From positions 1-64,000 of the forward strand of contig NZ_LQPE01000138.1 of NCBI RefSeq assembly GCF_002101735.1: 64,000 bases of DNA, in the 5' to 3' direction. The position numbers and the translations under genes were made by a program. Below, piece after piece: positions 7,980-16,233 of this stretch. The notes beneath the pieces are model-generated. The model saw only the letters and a program-made list of their open reading frames with translations, was not told where the DNA came from and did not search any database. The first letter of the stretch is position 1; each line of letters starts with the position of its first letter. This stretch comes from Mycobacterium kyorinense. GTDB taxonomy: Bacteria > Actinomycetota > Actinomycetes > Mycobacteriales > Mycobacteriaceae.

Positions 7980-8603
7980 GTGGCTGTCTACACGTTGCCC
8001 GATTTGGACTGGGACTACGGCGCACTGGAGCCGCACATCTCCGGTCAGATCAACGAGCTTCACCACAGCAAACACCATGCGACCTACGTGAAGGGCGCGA
8101 ACGACGCGCTTGAAAAACTCGAGGAAGCACGCGCCAAGGACGACCAGTCGACCGTCCTGCTGAACGAGAAGAACTTGGCGTTCAACCTGGCCGGCCACGT
8201 CAACCACACCATCTGGTGGAAGAACCTGTCGCCCAACGGCGGTGACAAGCCGACCGGCGAGCTGGCCGCGGCCATCGACGACGCGTTCGGCTCGTTCGAC
8301 AAATTCCGCGCTCAGTTCCATGCGGCCGCCACCACCGTGCAGGGGTCGGGTTGGGCGGCCCTCGGCTGGGACAACCTCGGCGAGAAGCTGCTGATCTTCC
8401 AGGTGTACGACCACCAGTCCAACTTCCCGCTCGGCGTCGTCCCGCTGCTGCTCCTCGACATGTGGGAGCACGCCTTCTACCTGCAGTACAAGAACGTCAA
8501 GGTCGACTTCGCCAAGGCGTTCTGGAACGTCGTCAACTGGGCCGACGTGCAGGCGCGTTATGACGCCGCGACCTCGAAGACCAAGGGGCTCATCGCCGGC
8601 TGA
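7980..8603 (+). CDS. sodA: Superoxide dismutase [Fe/Mn]
   Basis: Predicted 207 aa, nearly identical to M. tuberculosis SodA, an iron enzyme exported without a classical signal peptide. Converts superoxide to oxygen and hydrogen peroxide. Metal ligands His28 (ELHHSKHH), His76 ([10 protein letters not shown]), Asp160 and His164 (DMWEHAFY) are present. GTG 7980 is chosen because of a strong GAAGGAAGGA Shine-Dalgarno just upstream and the family N-terminus ([14 protein letters not shown]). A longer in-frame frame from 7932 is unlikely. An intrinsic terminator follows the gene. Confidence 0.97.
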   Translation: MAVYTLPDLDWDYGALEPHISGQINELHHSKHHATYVKGANDALEKLEEARAKDDQSTVLLNEKNLAFNLAGHVNHTIWWKNLSPNGGDKPTGELAAAIDDAFGSFDKFRAQFHAAATTVQGSGWAALGWDNLGEKLLIFQVYDHQSNFPLGVVPLLLLDMWEHAFYLQYKNVKVDFAKAFWNVVNWADVQARYDAATSKTKGLIAG

Positions 8604-8620
8604 TCCTGCGCACTCGAGTC

Positions 8621-8657
8621 GGGGCGTCGCGCTTTTTGCGCGGCGCCCCGTTCCTTT
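8621..8657 (+). terminator. Intrinsic terminator after sodA
   Basis: The arms GGGGCGTCGCGC (8621-8632) and GCGCGGCGCCCC (8638-8649) pair with a single G-T wobble across a five-T loop. A T-rich stretch (GTTCCTTTTC) follows. It starts 17 bp after the sodA stop codon, so it would end the sodA transcript and isolate it from the gene at 8770. Confidence 0.8.
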
Positions 8658-8769
8658 TCTGGCGGTCCACCGCGGTTGGCCGTGTCCGCTTGCGGGTACT
8701 CCTCACCTGGCGCATGCTGTGCTCATCGACCCGCCGGGGTGTTGTGAGTGAGGTATCGCGGAGGGCCAT

Positions 8770-9306
8770 ATGGAAACTGGGTCAGGCAGGGCCGTCGAAG
8801 TCGCCCCGTTCCATTCACACGGTGTCCTGAAGGGCTTCGTGATCTTCGGCCGCTGGCCTGATTCGACGAAGGAGTGGGCGCAGCTGCTGATGGTTGCGGT
8901 CCGGGTCGCATCACTTCCTGGATTACTTTCCACTACAACGGTATTCGGCGCCCGTGAGGAATTGCCGGAGTCTCCGGCGCCGCCGGGCAGCGTCGGGCTG
9001 GTGCTGGCGGAAGGGCCGGTCGTCGGCGAATCAGCAATCCAGCCAGGCTATTTCGCCGATCGCCAACCGCCGGCGCTGTTGATGTTGCATCCGCCGTCGG
9101 AGACCATGCCGTCGCTGCCGGAATGCACCGGCGCGGCTTCGGGTTGTGTACTGCTGCCCGGCTTGCCCTATCTGGGCCTCGAACACCGGGCGGCGTGGGT
9201 GGAAGCCGAAGCCGACGGCACCGTCACCTCGATGGTGAGCCGCGTCGGTGTCGACCCCATCAGCCACCCCGATACCGCGATTCTGGCGATGCTGCTTGCC
9301 GCATAA
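8770..9306 (+). CDS. Conserved mycobacterial protein (Rv3847-like), unknown
   Basis: Predicted 178 aa, no signal peptide or membrane helix. No recognised domain; the size (about 177 aa) and position between sodA and the UPF0016 gene match Rv3847. ATG 8770 is preceded by a GCGGAGGG Shine-Dalgarno. The composition is Pro/Ala/Leu-rich, with a hydrophobic core around residues 85-130. No function is proposed. Confidence 0.75.
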   Translation: METGSGRAVEVAPFHSHGVLKGFVIFGRWPDSTKEWAQLLMVAVRVASLPGLLSTTTVFGAREELPESPAPPGSVGLVLAEGPVVGESAIQPGYFADRQPPALLMLHPPSETMPSLPECTGAASGCVLLPGLPYLGLEHRAAWVEAEADGTVTSMVSRVGVDPISHPDTAILAMLLAA

Positions 9307-9440
9307 CGCATTTCCGATGCCTCGGTTGTGAGGTGGCCGAATCCCAAGCCCGCACTTGGCGAATCGGGAAATACGGGTAGCCGAACTCGTCGCTCCCGCT
9401 GGTGCCGATCGGTTACGGCCGCTAGCCTGGGCATCGATTA

Positions 9441-9560
9441 TCGAAGGGGAGTAGCCCGCAATCGTCGAGTCGACATACTGGCAACCAGCCCGGCAGGCGA
9501 ACCGGCCGTTCGGTCGGTGGGCGAGACCTTCGGCCCGATGTTCGGGGGACCACGGGTCCG
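9441..9560 (+). promoter_or_regulatory. yybP-ykoY (Mn2+) riboswitch candidate
   Basis: The leader of the UPF0016 gene has both hallmark loops of the yybP-ykoY aptamer: GGGGAGTAG (9446-9454) and GCGAGACCTT (9521-9530). Pairable GC-rich segments separate them (AGCCCGGC with the GCGAACCGGC region; ACCGGCC with GGTCGGT). A short hairpin follows, GGACC (9547-9551) with GGTCC (9555-9559), as a possible expression platform ending 29 bp before the ATG. This class senses Mn2+ and commonly controls UPF0016 and MntP-type exporters. Confidence 0.75.
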
Positions 9561-9588
9561 TCGACGACGCGTCGAAAGGTCGCCACAC

Positions 9589-10287
9589 ATGCTCGCAGCC
9601 GCGCTCCTGAGCTTCGGGGTGGTTTTCCTCGCCGAGCTCGGCGACCGGTCACAGCTGATCACCATGACCTACGCGCTGCGGTACCGCTGGTGGGTGGTGC
9701 TGAGCGGGGTGGGCATCGCGGCTTGCGTGGCACATGGCATTTCGGTGGCGATCGGGCACTTTCTCGGGTTGACGCTGCCGGCTCAGCCGATGGCCTTCGC
9801 GGCGGCGATCGCGTTCTTCGTCTTCGCGGTGTGGACGTGGCGGGAGGGCACCAGCGGCGACGACGACTGCGTGCGCCCTGTCCGGGAGCCCCGATTCGCG
9901 CTGCTCGCCGTCGTGTCGTCGTTCTTGCTGGCCGAGCTGGGCGACAAAACGACGCTGGCCACCGTCGCGCTGGCGAGCGATCACGACTGGGCGGGCGTGT
10001 GGATCGGTACCACGGTCGCGATGATCGTCGCCGACGGGTTGGCGATCGCCGCGGGGATCCTGCTGCACCGGCGCCTGCCCGAAGGGCTGTTGCACGTGTT
10101 GGCCAGCCTGCTGTTCCTGGTCTTCGGATTGTGGATGTTGTTCGACGGCGCGCTGGGCTGGCGGTGGGTAGCCGTCGGTGCGACCGCGGCGACAGTGCTC
10201 GTCGCGACTATCGCCGCGATGGTGCGATTTGTCCGCACCCGCTCGGCTGCCGCGCCCGTCCCAGAGGCGTCCCCGGGCGTCGGCTGA
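9589..10287 (+). CDS. UPF0016/GDT1-family cation transporter (Rv3848-like)
   Basis: Predicted 232 aa, six to seven transmembrane helices. It has the two copies of the family motif E-x-G-D-(K/R)-(S/T): AELGDRSQ (about residue 15) and AELGDKTTL (about residue 113). The two-repeat structure is typical of Ca2+/Mn2+ exporters such as GDT1 and bacterial MneA/MntX. ATG 9589 has AAAGG 8 bp upstream. The longer in-frame extension back to 9328 overlaps the riboswitch and is rejected. Mn2+ efflux is inferred from family and riboswitch. Confidence 0.88.
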   Translation: MLAAALLSFGVVFLAELGDRSQLITMTYALRYRWWVVLSGVGIAACVAHGISVAIGHFLGLTLPAQPMAFAAAIAFFVFAVWTWREGTSGDDDCVRPVREPRFALLAVVSSFLLAELGDKTTLATVALASDHDWAGVWIGTTVAMIVADGLAIAAGILLHRRLPEGLLHVLASLLFLVFGLWMLFDGALGWRWVAVGATAATVLVATIAAMVRFVRTRSAAAPVPEASPGVG

Positions 10288-10534
10288 ACGGCGCCTACCC
10301 CCTCGACAGCAAAGCCGCTTTTCGACGCGTCGTCGCAGCCGGCTGGTTGCCCGGCGCAAGCTCTGTTCGCTCGCTGATGCCGTCGCGCCCGCCCGCCCGC
10401 AGCGATAACAACGCAACGCGTCACAATTCGCTTGGTGCATCATGAGAATCCGCTGTACAACGCGCGCGCAGCGCTTCGCCGGCGTCGCCGGCGGCGGCTC
10501 GGGCCGCCGAAGTTAATTCGCTCCAGGTTTGCAC
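10288..10534. other. Intergenic region upstream of espR
   Basis: About 250 bp without a supportable gene. The 3' part has a GC-rich self-complementary run (CGCCGGCG and GCCGGCGG around 10478-10496) that could fold. It is followed by an AT-richer stretch leading into the espR promoter. No tRNA or other RNA is recognised. Confidence 0.5.
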
Positions 10535-10563
10535 TTGGTTCATCCGATAAGTGTCGCTACGAT
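10535..10563 (+). promoter_or_regulatory. Candidate promoter of espR
   Basis: TTGGTT (10535-10540), a 17-bp spacer and TACGAT (10558-10563) resemble a housekeeping mycobacterial promoter. A leader of about 50 nt would precede the espR ATG at 10623, which has GGTGGAGG upstream as ribosome-binding site. Confidence 0.45.
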
Positions 10564-10622
10564 GATCAGCAAATACGTGCCTGGAATCATTCGTCCTACC
10601 AACCCTGGTGGAGGTCATATCG

Positions 10623-11021
10623 ATGAGCACGACGTTCGCTGCGCGCCTGAACCGCCTGTTCGACACGGTTTACCCACCCGGACGAGGACCGCACACGTCC
10701 GCTGAGGTGATCGCGGCGCTCAAGGCGGAGGGCATCACGATGTCTGCTCCCTACCTGTCACAACTGCGCTCAGGCAACCGCACCAACCCGTCGGCGGCGA
10801 CCATGGCGGCCCTCGCGAATTTCTTCCGCATCAAGCCGGCCTACTTCACCGACGACGAGTATTACGAAAAGCTCGACAAGGAGCTGACCTGGCTGGCGAC
10901 GATGCGCGACGAGAATATTCGCCGAATCGCGTTGCGCGCCAGTGGATTGTCTCCCGAGGCGCAACAGGACATCATCCAGCGGGTTGACGAACTGCGGCGC
11001 AAAGAGCACCTCGACGCGTAA
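10623..11021 (+). CDS. espR: EspR nucleoid-associated ESX-1 regulator
   Basis: Predicted 132 aa, the length of M. tuberculosis EspR (Rv3849), with an almost identical N-terminal half. It has an N-terminal helix-turn-helix (about 20-70, with SAPYLSQLRSGNR as recognition region) and a C-terminal dimerisation domain. EspR binds widely, including upstream of espACD, and modulates ESX-1 secretion. ATG 10623 is chosen over the GTG at 10608 by family length and spacing from the GGTGGAGG site. ESX-1 and ESX-2 genes lie 20-50 kb downstream in this window. Confidence 0.96.
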   Translation: MSTTFAARLNRLFDTVYPPGRGPHTSAEVIAALKAEGITMSAPYLSQLRSGNRTNPSAATMAALANFFRIKPAYFTDDEYYEKLDKELTWLATMRDENIRRIALRASGLSPEAQQDIIQRVDELRRKEHLDA

Positions 11022-11122
11022 CTGCCCCGACCTGACAACCTAACGACGTCTTGTTCCGGTTAGGGTTGGCCCAGCGATCACGCATCGCGACAGCCGACGA
11101 GAAACCGGGGAGGCGGCCGGGA

Positions 11123-11779
11123 ATGGGCCTGTTCCGCAAGCGAAAAAGCCGCGCGATGCGTCGTGCCGAGGCTCGTGCGATCAAGGCCCGCGCCAAGCTG
11201 GAGGCCAAGCTGGCCGCCAAGAACGAGGCGCGCCGGTTCAAGGCCGCACAACGAGCCGAGACCAAGGCGCTCAAAGCGCAGCTGAAGGCGCAACGCGACA
11301 GTGATCGGTCGGCGCTGAAGGTGGCCGAGGCCGAACTCAAGGCGGTGCGAGAGGGCAAACTGTTGTCGCCCACCCGGATTCGTCGAGTGCTGACCGTCTC
11401 ACGGTTGCTCGCACCGATCGTGGTGCCGTTGGTGTACCGGGCCGCGATCGCGGCCCGCGGGCTGATGGACCAACGCCGCGCGGATCAGCTCGGCGTTCCG
11501 CTGGCGCAAATCGGGCAGTTCTCCGGACACGGCGCGCGGCTGTCGGCTCGCATCGCCGGAGCCGAGCAGTCGCTGCGAACGGTGCAGGAGAAGAAGCCCA
11601 AAGACGCGGAGACCAAGCAGTTCGCGGCGGCCATCTCCGATCGGCTCGCCGACCTCTCGGCGGCCATCACGGCCGCCGAGAACATGCCTGCCTCGCGGCG
11701 GCGGTCCGCCCACGCCGCAATCTCCAAACAGCTCGACGAGATCGAGGCCGACCTGATGGCGCGGCTCGGGTTGGCCTGA
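11123..11779 (+). CDS. Conserved coiled-coil protein (Rv3850-like)
   Basis: Predicted 218 aa, same length as Rv3850. The N-terminal third (1-95) is Lys/Arg/Ala-rich and strongly helical, a likely coiled coil. A short hydrophobic segment lies around 100-118 (LLAPIVVPLVYRAAIAARG). A second helical region forms the C-terminus. ATG 11123 starts MGLFRKRKSR and fits better than the upstream in-frame ATG at 11051. No established function. Its stop is 2 bp before the YcnI-like gene. Confidence 0.8.
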   Translation: MGLFRKRKSRAMRRAEARAIKARAKLEAKLAAKNEARRFKAAQRAETKALKAQLKAQRDSDRSALKVAEAELKAVREGKLLSPTRIRRVLTVSRLLAPIVVPLVYRAAIAARGLMDQRRADQLGVPLAQIGQFSGHGARLSARIAGAEQSLRTVQEKKPKDAETKQFAAAISDRLADLSAAITAAENMPASRRRSAHAAISKQLDEIEADLMARLGLA

Positions 11780-11781
11780 GC

Positions 11782-12453
11782 ATGCGGCCACGCCCGCTCA
11801 TCGCGGCCGCAGCCGCGGCCGGACTGTACTGCGCCGCCATGCTCGGTATCGCGCAGGCGTCGGCCCATGTCCATGCCAGCAGCGACAACCCGGTCCGCGG
11901 CGGTCATGCCATCGTCACGTTTTCGGTGCCCAATGAGTCCCCGACGGGAGCGCCGACCACCGCGCTGTCGGTGGCGCTGCCCGACGTGGCGTCGGCCAGC
12001 ACCGAAACCATGCCTGGCTGGACGGTCAAACTCGACCGCGACACCGCGGCGGGCACCGTGCACTCGGTCACGTGGACGGCCGCGCCCAATAGCGGCATCC
12101 CGGCGGATCAGTTTGCCCTGTTCCGGATATCGGTGCAGTTGCCCGACGCGGACACTGTCAGCTTCCCGGCCACCCAGACTTATGCCGACGGGTCGGTGGT
12201 CAAGTGGGACCAGCCGCCGTTGCCCGGAGGCGGTGAGCCGGAACACCCAGCGCCCAGCCTGGCATTGAGACCGGGGCCGGTCGCGCCGCCGCCACACCAG
12301 CACGGCACACCGCATCCGGGTCCGCTGACAGACCCGGCGCAAGCCGGTCAGCCCAAGCCGGCGCCCGACAACACCGCCCGACTGCTGGCCGGCACTGCCC
12401 TGCTGGTCGCCGCCCTCGGCGTCGCGCTGACGCTGATCCGGCGACGGACATGA
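11782..12453 (+). CDS. YcnI-like (DUF1775) secreted copper-binding protein
   Basis: Predicted 223 aa. A signal peptide (about 1-28, ending AQASA) leaves a mature protein beginning HVHASSDNP. A mature N-terminal His is the Cu(II)-binding feature of YcnI/DUF1775 proteins. A Pro/His-rich linker (about 155-195) precedes a C-terminal membrane helix (about 197-217) and basic tail, so the domain is anchored outside the membrane. It overlaps the CopC-like gene by 4 bp, and both should act in extracytoplasmic copper binding or delivery. Confidence 0.85.
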   Translation: MRPRPLIAAAAAAGLYCAAMLGIAQASAHVHASSDNPVRGGHAIVTFSVPNESPTGAPTTALSVALPDVASASTETMPGWTVKLDRDTAAGTVHSVTWTAAPNSGIPADQFALFRISVQLPDADTVSFPATQTYADGSVVKWDQPPLPGGGEPEHPAPSLALRPGPVAPPPHQHGTPHPGPLTDPAQAGQPKPAPDNTARLLAGTALLVAALGVALTLIRRRT

Positions 12454-12968
12454 GCGTCGCGGCGCGCGCCGCGGCGTTGAGCCTGCTGCTGGCGGTACTG
12501 GCCGCCGTCGGCGTCACCCTGACCGCCGGACCCGCCGCCGCGCACGCCGTCCGGGTGGCAGCCGACCCGGCCGAGAACGCCGTCGTGAACGCCGGCCCGG
12601 CCCGGGTCAGCGCCACGTTCAACGAACGGCTGCAAACCACGTTCGCGGCCATGGCGGTCGTCGGGCCGGACGGCAAACTGTGGTCGACCGGGGACGCGCA
12701 GGTGCAGGGCGCGGTCGTCAGCGTCGCGTTGCGGCCGCTGGGTCCGGCCGGCAACTACACCGTGAACTACCGGGTCACCTCGGCAGACGGGCATGTGGTG
12801 ACGGGTTCGTGGTCGTTTCGGCTCGCCGTTGCGGGCACCGGAACGCCCGGCCCGGCGGCATACCCCGAGGACCACCGCGCCGACGGCGTCCCGGTGTGGC
12901 CGTTTGCGGTCGGGGCGGTGGTGCTGGTGGCCGGCGCTGCGCTGTGGGCGGTGCGGCACCGGCAGTAG
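12450..12968 (+). CDS. CopC-like copper-resistance domain protein
   Basis: Predicted 172 aa. Signal peptide 1-31 (ending GPAAA), mature protein starting HAVRVAADPAE. This is a CopC/YobA domain with an N-terminal His and a second conserved His in SADGHVVTG (about 112) for copper. A C-terminal membrane helix (about 148-168) anchors it. ATG 12450 overlaps the YcnI stop (ATGA), so the two are translationally coupled. M. tuberculosis, as I recall, has neither gene at this site. Confidence 0.88.
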   Translation: MSVAARAAALSLLLAVLAAVGVTLTAGPAAAHAVRVAADPAENAVVNAGPARVSATFNERLQTTFAAMAVVGPDGKLWSTGDAQVQGAVVSVALRPLGPAGNYTVNYRVTSADGHVVTGSWSFRLAVAGTGTPGPAAYPEDHRADGVPVWPFAVGAVVLVAGAALWAVRHRQ

Positions 12969-13041
12969 CCCCTGGCATGATGGGGTTCGACCGTTGGTGT
13001 CGACCGGTGTACGCGACGAGGAACTGCAAAGGAGCGGCCGC

Positions 13042-13542
13042 ATGGCAGACCCGCAGGATCAACCGGACCACGCACCAGAAGACGCACCCGGCGCGGGCCC
13101 AACCCCGCCGTCACCCCCGGCGCCTCCCGCCGACGAGACCCCCGCGGACAAAGCACCGGACAAGCCCGAGAAAGCGGCCAAGAAGGCAGCCGCCAAGAAA
13201 GCGCCGGCAAAGAAGGCGCAGCAAGCGCCCGCCAAAAAGTCACCGGCCAAAAAGGCGCCCGCAAAGAAAGCGCCCGCAAAGAAGGCGCCTGCCAAGAAAG
13301 CCGAGCCGGCTCCCGTCAAACCTGTCGAACAGCCACGGATCGAGACCAACGGCCAACTCGCCGCTGGCGCCAAAGAGGCTGCCGCACAAGCAAAGTCGAC
13401 GGTTGCTGCGGCCAACAACCCAGTGGCCGCGGCGCCGGCACTATCGCCCGCCGGCCGCTCGCCGCTGACGCTCGCGGTAGCCGTCGCGGTCGCTCTGCTG
13501 GCGTTGCTGCTGGTGCGCCAACTACGCCGGCGCGGCAGCTGA
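13042..13542 (+). CDS. hns: H-NS-like Lys/Ala/Pro-repeat protein with C-terminal membrane anchor
   Basis: Predicted 166 aa, Rv3852-like. Acidic/Pro-rich N-terminus (1-40), then repeated KAPAKKA units (about 45-90) like the tails of histone H1 and mycobacterial HupB. A short linker follows, and one membrane helix (about 142-158) ending RRRGS. Rv3852 binds DNA and sits at the membrane, but whether it is a true H-NS is debated. ATG 13042 has AAAGGAGCGG upstream. It is followed after 2 bp by rraA. Confidence 0.9.
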   Translation: MADPQDQPDHAPEDAPGAGPTPPSPPAPPADETPADKAPDKPEKAAKKAAAKKAPAKKAQQAPAKKSPAKKAPAKKAPAKKAPAKKAEPAPVKPVEQPRIETNGQLAAGAKEAAAQAKSTVAAANNPVAAAPALSPAGRSPLTLAVAVAVALLALLLVRQLRRRGS

Positions 13543-13544
13543 CC

Positions 13545-14027
13545 GTGCCGGTGACTTTCCGGCCCACCGCCGACCTCGTCGACGACATCGGGCCCGACGT
13601 CCGCAGCTGTGACGTCCAATTCCGCCAATTCGGCGCCCTCGCGCAATTCGCCGGGCCGATCAGCACCGTGCGCTGCTTTCAGGACAACGCGCTGTTGAAG
13701 TCTGTGCTCTCCGAGCCCGGCGACGGCGGGGTGCTGGTGGTCGACGGCGCGGGCTCGCTGCACACCGCGCTGGTCGGTGACGTCATCGCCGAACTCGCCC
13801 GCTCCAACGGCTGGGCCGGGCTGGTGGTGCACGGCGCGGTCCGGGACGCAGCGACGCTGCGCGGCATCGACATCGGCATCAAGGCGCTGGGCACCAATCC
13901 GCGTAAGAGCAGCAAGACCGGCGCCGGCGAACGGGATGTCCCGGTCGAACTGGGCGGCGTCACCTTCGTGCCCGGTGACGTCGCCTACAGCGACGACGAC
14001 GGCATCGTGGTGGTCGCCGCGGCCTAG
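13545..14027 (+). CDS. rraA: RraA-family protein
   Basis: Predicted 160 aa (GTG start), matching Rv3853. It has the RraA core with [19 protein letters not shown], then [19 protein letters not shown], which carries the conserved Arg-Asp pair. The family was first named MenG, then regulator of RNase E activity; related proteins are 4-hydroxy-4-methyl-2-oxoglutarate aldolases. Without biochemistry either activity is possible. It is coupled to hns upstream and convergent with ethA, overlapping its end by 4 bp. Confidence 0.9.
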   Translation: MPVTFRPTADLVDDIGPDVRSCDVQFRQFGALAQFAGPISTVRCFQDNALLKSVLSEPGDGGVLVVDGAGSLHTALVGDVIAELARSNGWAGLVVHGAVRDAATLRGIDIGIKALGTNPRKSSKTGAGERDVPVELGGVTFVPGDVAYSDDDGIVVVAAA

Positions 14028-15493
14028 GCCGCGACCGCCACCTGGTTCTTGCTGAAGCTCAGCGCCTCGTCGTCGACTCGGCCGCGCCGGATCAGCCGCA
14101 GGTCCAGCAGATAGTTCTGCTTGAGCCGCCACGGGGTGCGCGACCCGGCCTTCGGCAGGTAGTCCAGCGCCCGCAGCACATAGCCCGGGGTGAAGTCCAT
14201 CAGCGGGCGCTCGTCCACCGAGTCGCCCGGGTGTTGCGGCACCACGGTGTCGTACCCGCGGGAGTCCATGTAGTTGAGCACCCGGCAGACGAACTCCGAT
14301 ACCAGGTCGGCCTTGAGCGTCCAGGACGCATTTGTGTAGCCGATGGTGAACGCCAAGTTCGGCATGCCGGTCAGCATCATGCCCTTGTAGGCCATGGTGT
14401 CGTTGAGCTCGATCGGCACGCCGTTGCGCCGGATCTGCGCGCCGCCGAAGAGCTGCAGGTTCAAACCCGTTGCGGTGACGATGATGTCGGCTTGCAACTC
14501 CTCGCCGGAATGCAGCTTGATCCCGGTCTTGGTGAACCGGTCGATGGTGTCGGTGACGACGTCGGCCTGGCCGCGGCGGATGGTGCGGAACAGGTCCCCG
14601 TTGGGCGCCAGGCACAGCCGCTGGTCCCACGGCTTGTATCGCGGGCCGAAGTGCTTCTCGACGTCGTAGCCCTCGGGCAGCCGCCGCTTGGCCATCGTCA
14701 GCAGCGTCTTGCGCATCGCTTTCGGGAAGCGCCGCGAGAACTGGTACTGACCGGTGCTGAAGGCGATCGCCTTCCAGCGGTTGGCGAAGTGTGCGGCCTT
14801 GGCCGGCAGCAGCCGGTTGGCCCGCTCGGCGAAGGGGTCGACAGCCGGCAGCGAGCCGATGTAGGTCGGTGAGCGCTGCAGCATGGTCACGTGCTCCGCG
14901 CCCGAATTCACCAGGGCCGGAATCAGAGTCACCGCGGTCGCGCCGGAGCCGATCACGACGATCCTCTTGCCCGCGTAATCGAGATCCTCCGGCCAGTGCT
15001 GCGGGTGCACGATCGTGCCCTCGAAGTCGTCGGCGCCCTCGAACTTCGGCGAGTAGCCCTCGTCGTAGTTGTAGTAACCGCTGCAGGCGAACAGGAAGGA
15101 ACAGCTGATCGTGCTCTGCTGGCCGTCGTGCTCGACGGTGAGCGTCCAGCGGCTGTCGGCGTCGGACCAGTCGGCGGCCACCACCTTCTGGCGGTAGCGG
15201 ATGTGCCGGTCGATGCCGTTCTCCGCCGCGGCCTCCTTGATGTAGGCCTTGATCGAGGGCCCGTCGGCGATGGACTGGGCCGAGCGCCACGGCTTGAACC
15301 GGAAGCCGAGCGTGAACATGTCGGAGTCGGAGCGGATGCCCGGGTACTTGAACAGGTCCCAGGTGCCGCCGAGGTCGTCGCGGCGCTCGAGGACCACATA
15401 GCTCTTGTTCGGGCAGCGGTCCTGCAGGTGCCAGGCCGCGCTGATGCCGGAGATGCCGGCGCCCACGATGACAACGTCAAGGTGTTCGGTCAT
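14024..15493 (-). CDS. ethA: FAD-containing Baeyer-Villiger monooxygenase EthA
   Basis: Predicted 489 aa, the length of M. tuberculosis EthA (Rv3854c). It oxidises ketones, and in M. tuberculosis activates the prodrug ethionamide. It has an N-terminal FAD Rossmann motif [11 protein letters not shown] (9-19), a second NADPH-binding motif [11 protein letters not shown] (about 179-189), and a BVMO-like segment around [13 protein letters not shown]. It is divergent from ethR, with two TCAACACA-type palindromes between them, so repression by EthR is expected. Confidence 0.95.
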   Translation of the reverse strand: MTEHLDVVIVGAGISGISAAWHLQDRCPNKSYVVLERRDDLGGTWDLFKYPGIRSDSDMFTLGFRFKPWRSAQSIADGPSIKAYIKEAAAENGIDRHIRYRQKVVAADWSDADSRWTLTVEHDGQQSTISCSFLFACSGYYNYDEGYSPKFEGADDFEGTIVHPQHWPEDLDYAGKRIVVIGSGATAVTLIPALVNSGAEHVTMLQRSPTYIGSLPAVDPFAERANRLLPAKAAHFANRWKAIAFSTGQYQFSRRFPKAMRKTLLTMAKRRLPEGYDVEKHFGPRYKPWDQRLCLAPNGDLFRTIRRGQADVVTDTIDRFTKTGIKLHSGEELQADIIVTATGLNLQLFGGAQIRRNGVPIELNDTMAYKGMMLTGMPNLAFTIGYTNASWTLKADLVSEFVCRVLNYMDSRGYDTVVPQHPGDSVDERPLMDFTPGYVLRALDYLPKAGSRTPWRLKQNYLLDLRLIRRGRVDDEALSFSKNQVAVAA

Positions 15494-15506
15494 GTAACCG
15501 ACGGTA

Positions 15507-15541
15507 TCAACACAGTGTTGAGTTCGTCAACACACTGTTGA
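15507..15541. promoter_or_regulatory. EthR operator: two 15-bp palindromes
   Basis: TCAACACAGTGTTGA (15507-15521) and TCAACACACTGTTGA (15527-15541) are palindromes differing only at the centre. Their centres are 20 bp apart, about two helical turns, which fits cooperative loading of EthR dimers. They begin 14 bp upstream of the ethA start and end 30 bp before ethR. A further half-site (ACTCAAC) lies at 15545-15551. Confidence 0.9.
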
Positions 15542-15570
15542 ATTACTCAACGGCGTGTAAAGTGGCGGTT

Positions 15571-16209
15571 GTGACCACCACCAGCCCGGCACGCGCGCCG
15601 CGCGGACGGCGTTCGACCCGCCCCTCCGGCGACGACCGCGAGCTCGCGATCCTGGCTACCGCTGAGCGGCTGCTGGCCGAGCGTCCGCTCGCCGAGATCT
15701 CGGTGGACGACCTGGCCAAAGGCGCCGGCCTGTCCCGCCCCACCTTCTACTTCTATTTCCCGTCCAAGGACGCGGTCCTGCTCACCCTGTTCGAGCGGGT
15801 GATCGTCGAGGCCGACTCCGCGCTGGAGGGTATGGTCGCGAACCCGCCGGCCGACATCAAGACGTTGTGGCGCACCGGCATCAACGTCTTCGTCGAGACG
15901 TTCGGGTCGCACCGCGCGGTGTCGCTGGCCGCCGACGCGGCGCGCACCAACAAGGACATCGGCGACCTGTGGTCGAGGTTCATGCAAAAGTGGGTCGACC
16001 ACATCGCGGTCGTCATCGAAGCCGAACGCTCCCGCGGCGCCGCGCCAGTGACGCTGCCGGCCCGCGATCTGTCCGCGGCGCTCAACCTGCTCAACGAAAA
16101 GGTGATGCTGACGTCGTTCGCCCAGGAGCGTCCGTCGGTGCCCGACGAGCAGCTGCTGGAAACGCTGGTGCACGTCTGGGTAACCAGCATCTACAACGAA
16201 CCCCGCTGA
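15571..16209 (+). CDS. ethR: TetR-family repressor EthR
   Basis: Predicted 212 aa. The N-terminal helix-turn-helix is nearly identical to M. tuberculosis EthR (PSGDDRELAILATAE; SRPTFYFYFPSK), with a ligand-binding C-terminal domain (TGINVF.ETFGSH). It represses ethA and binds several dimers on an extended operator. GTG 15571 is chosen because it matches the M. tuberculosis length; the in-frame ATG 15538 lies inside the operator. Confidence 0.94.
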   Translation: MTTTSPARAPRGRRSTRPSGDDRELAILATAERLLAERPLAEISVDDLAKGAGLSRPTFYFYFPSKDAVLLTLFERVIVEADSALEGMVANPPADIKTLWRTGINVFVETFGSHRAVSLAADAARTNKDIGDLWSRFMQKWVDHIAVVIEAERSRGAAPVTLPARDLSAALNLLNEKVMLTSFAQERPSVPDEQLLETLVHVWVTSIYNEPR

Positions 16210-16233
16210 TCTGTCGTCTCCGCATGCGAACAT

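Noticed and set aside
9328..9588. N-terminal extension of the UPF0016 protein
   Set aside because: It overlaps the riboswitch candidate, is Arg-rich without a signal, and the ATG at 9589 has a ribosome-binding site and starts at the first membrane helix.
13180..13310. Tandem repeats in the hns gene as a separate DNA repeat element
   Set aside because: The short repeats encode the Lys-Ala-Pro units of the protein and keep its frame; no independent element is needed.
13059..15290. 743-codon minus-strand frame through ethA and hns
   Set aside because: It is the antisense of the Lys-rich hns repeats joined to an out-of-frame reading of ethA; ethA itself is intact in another frame.
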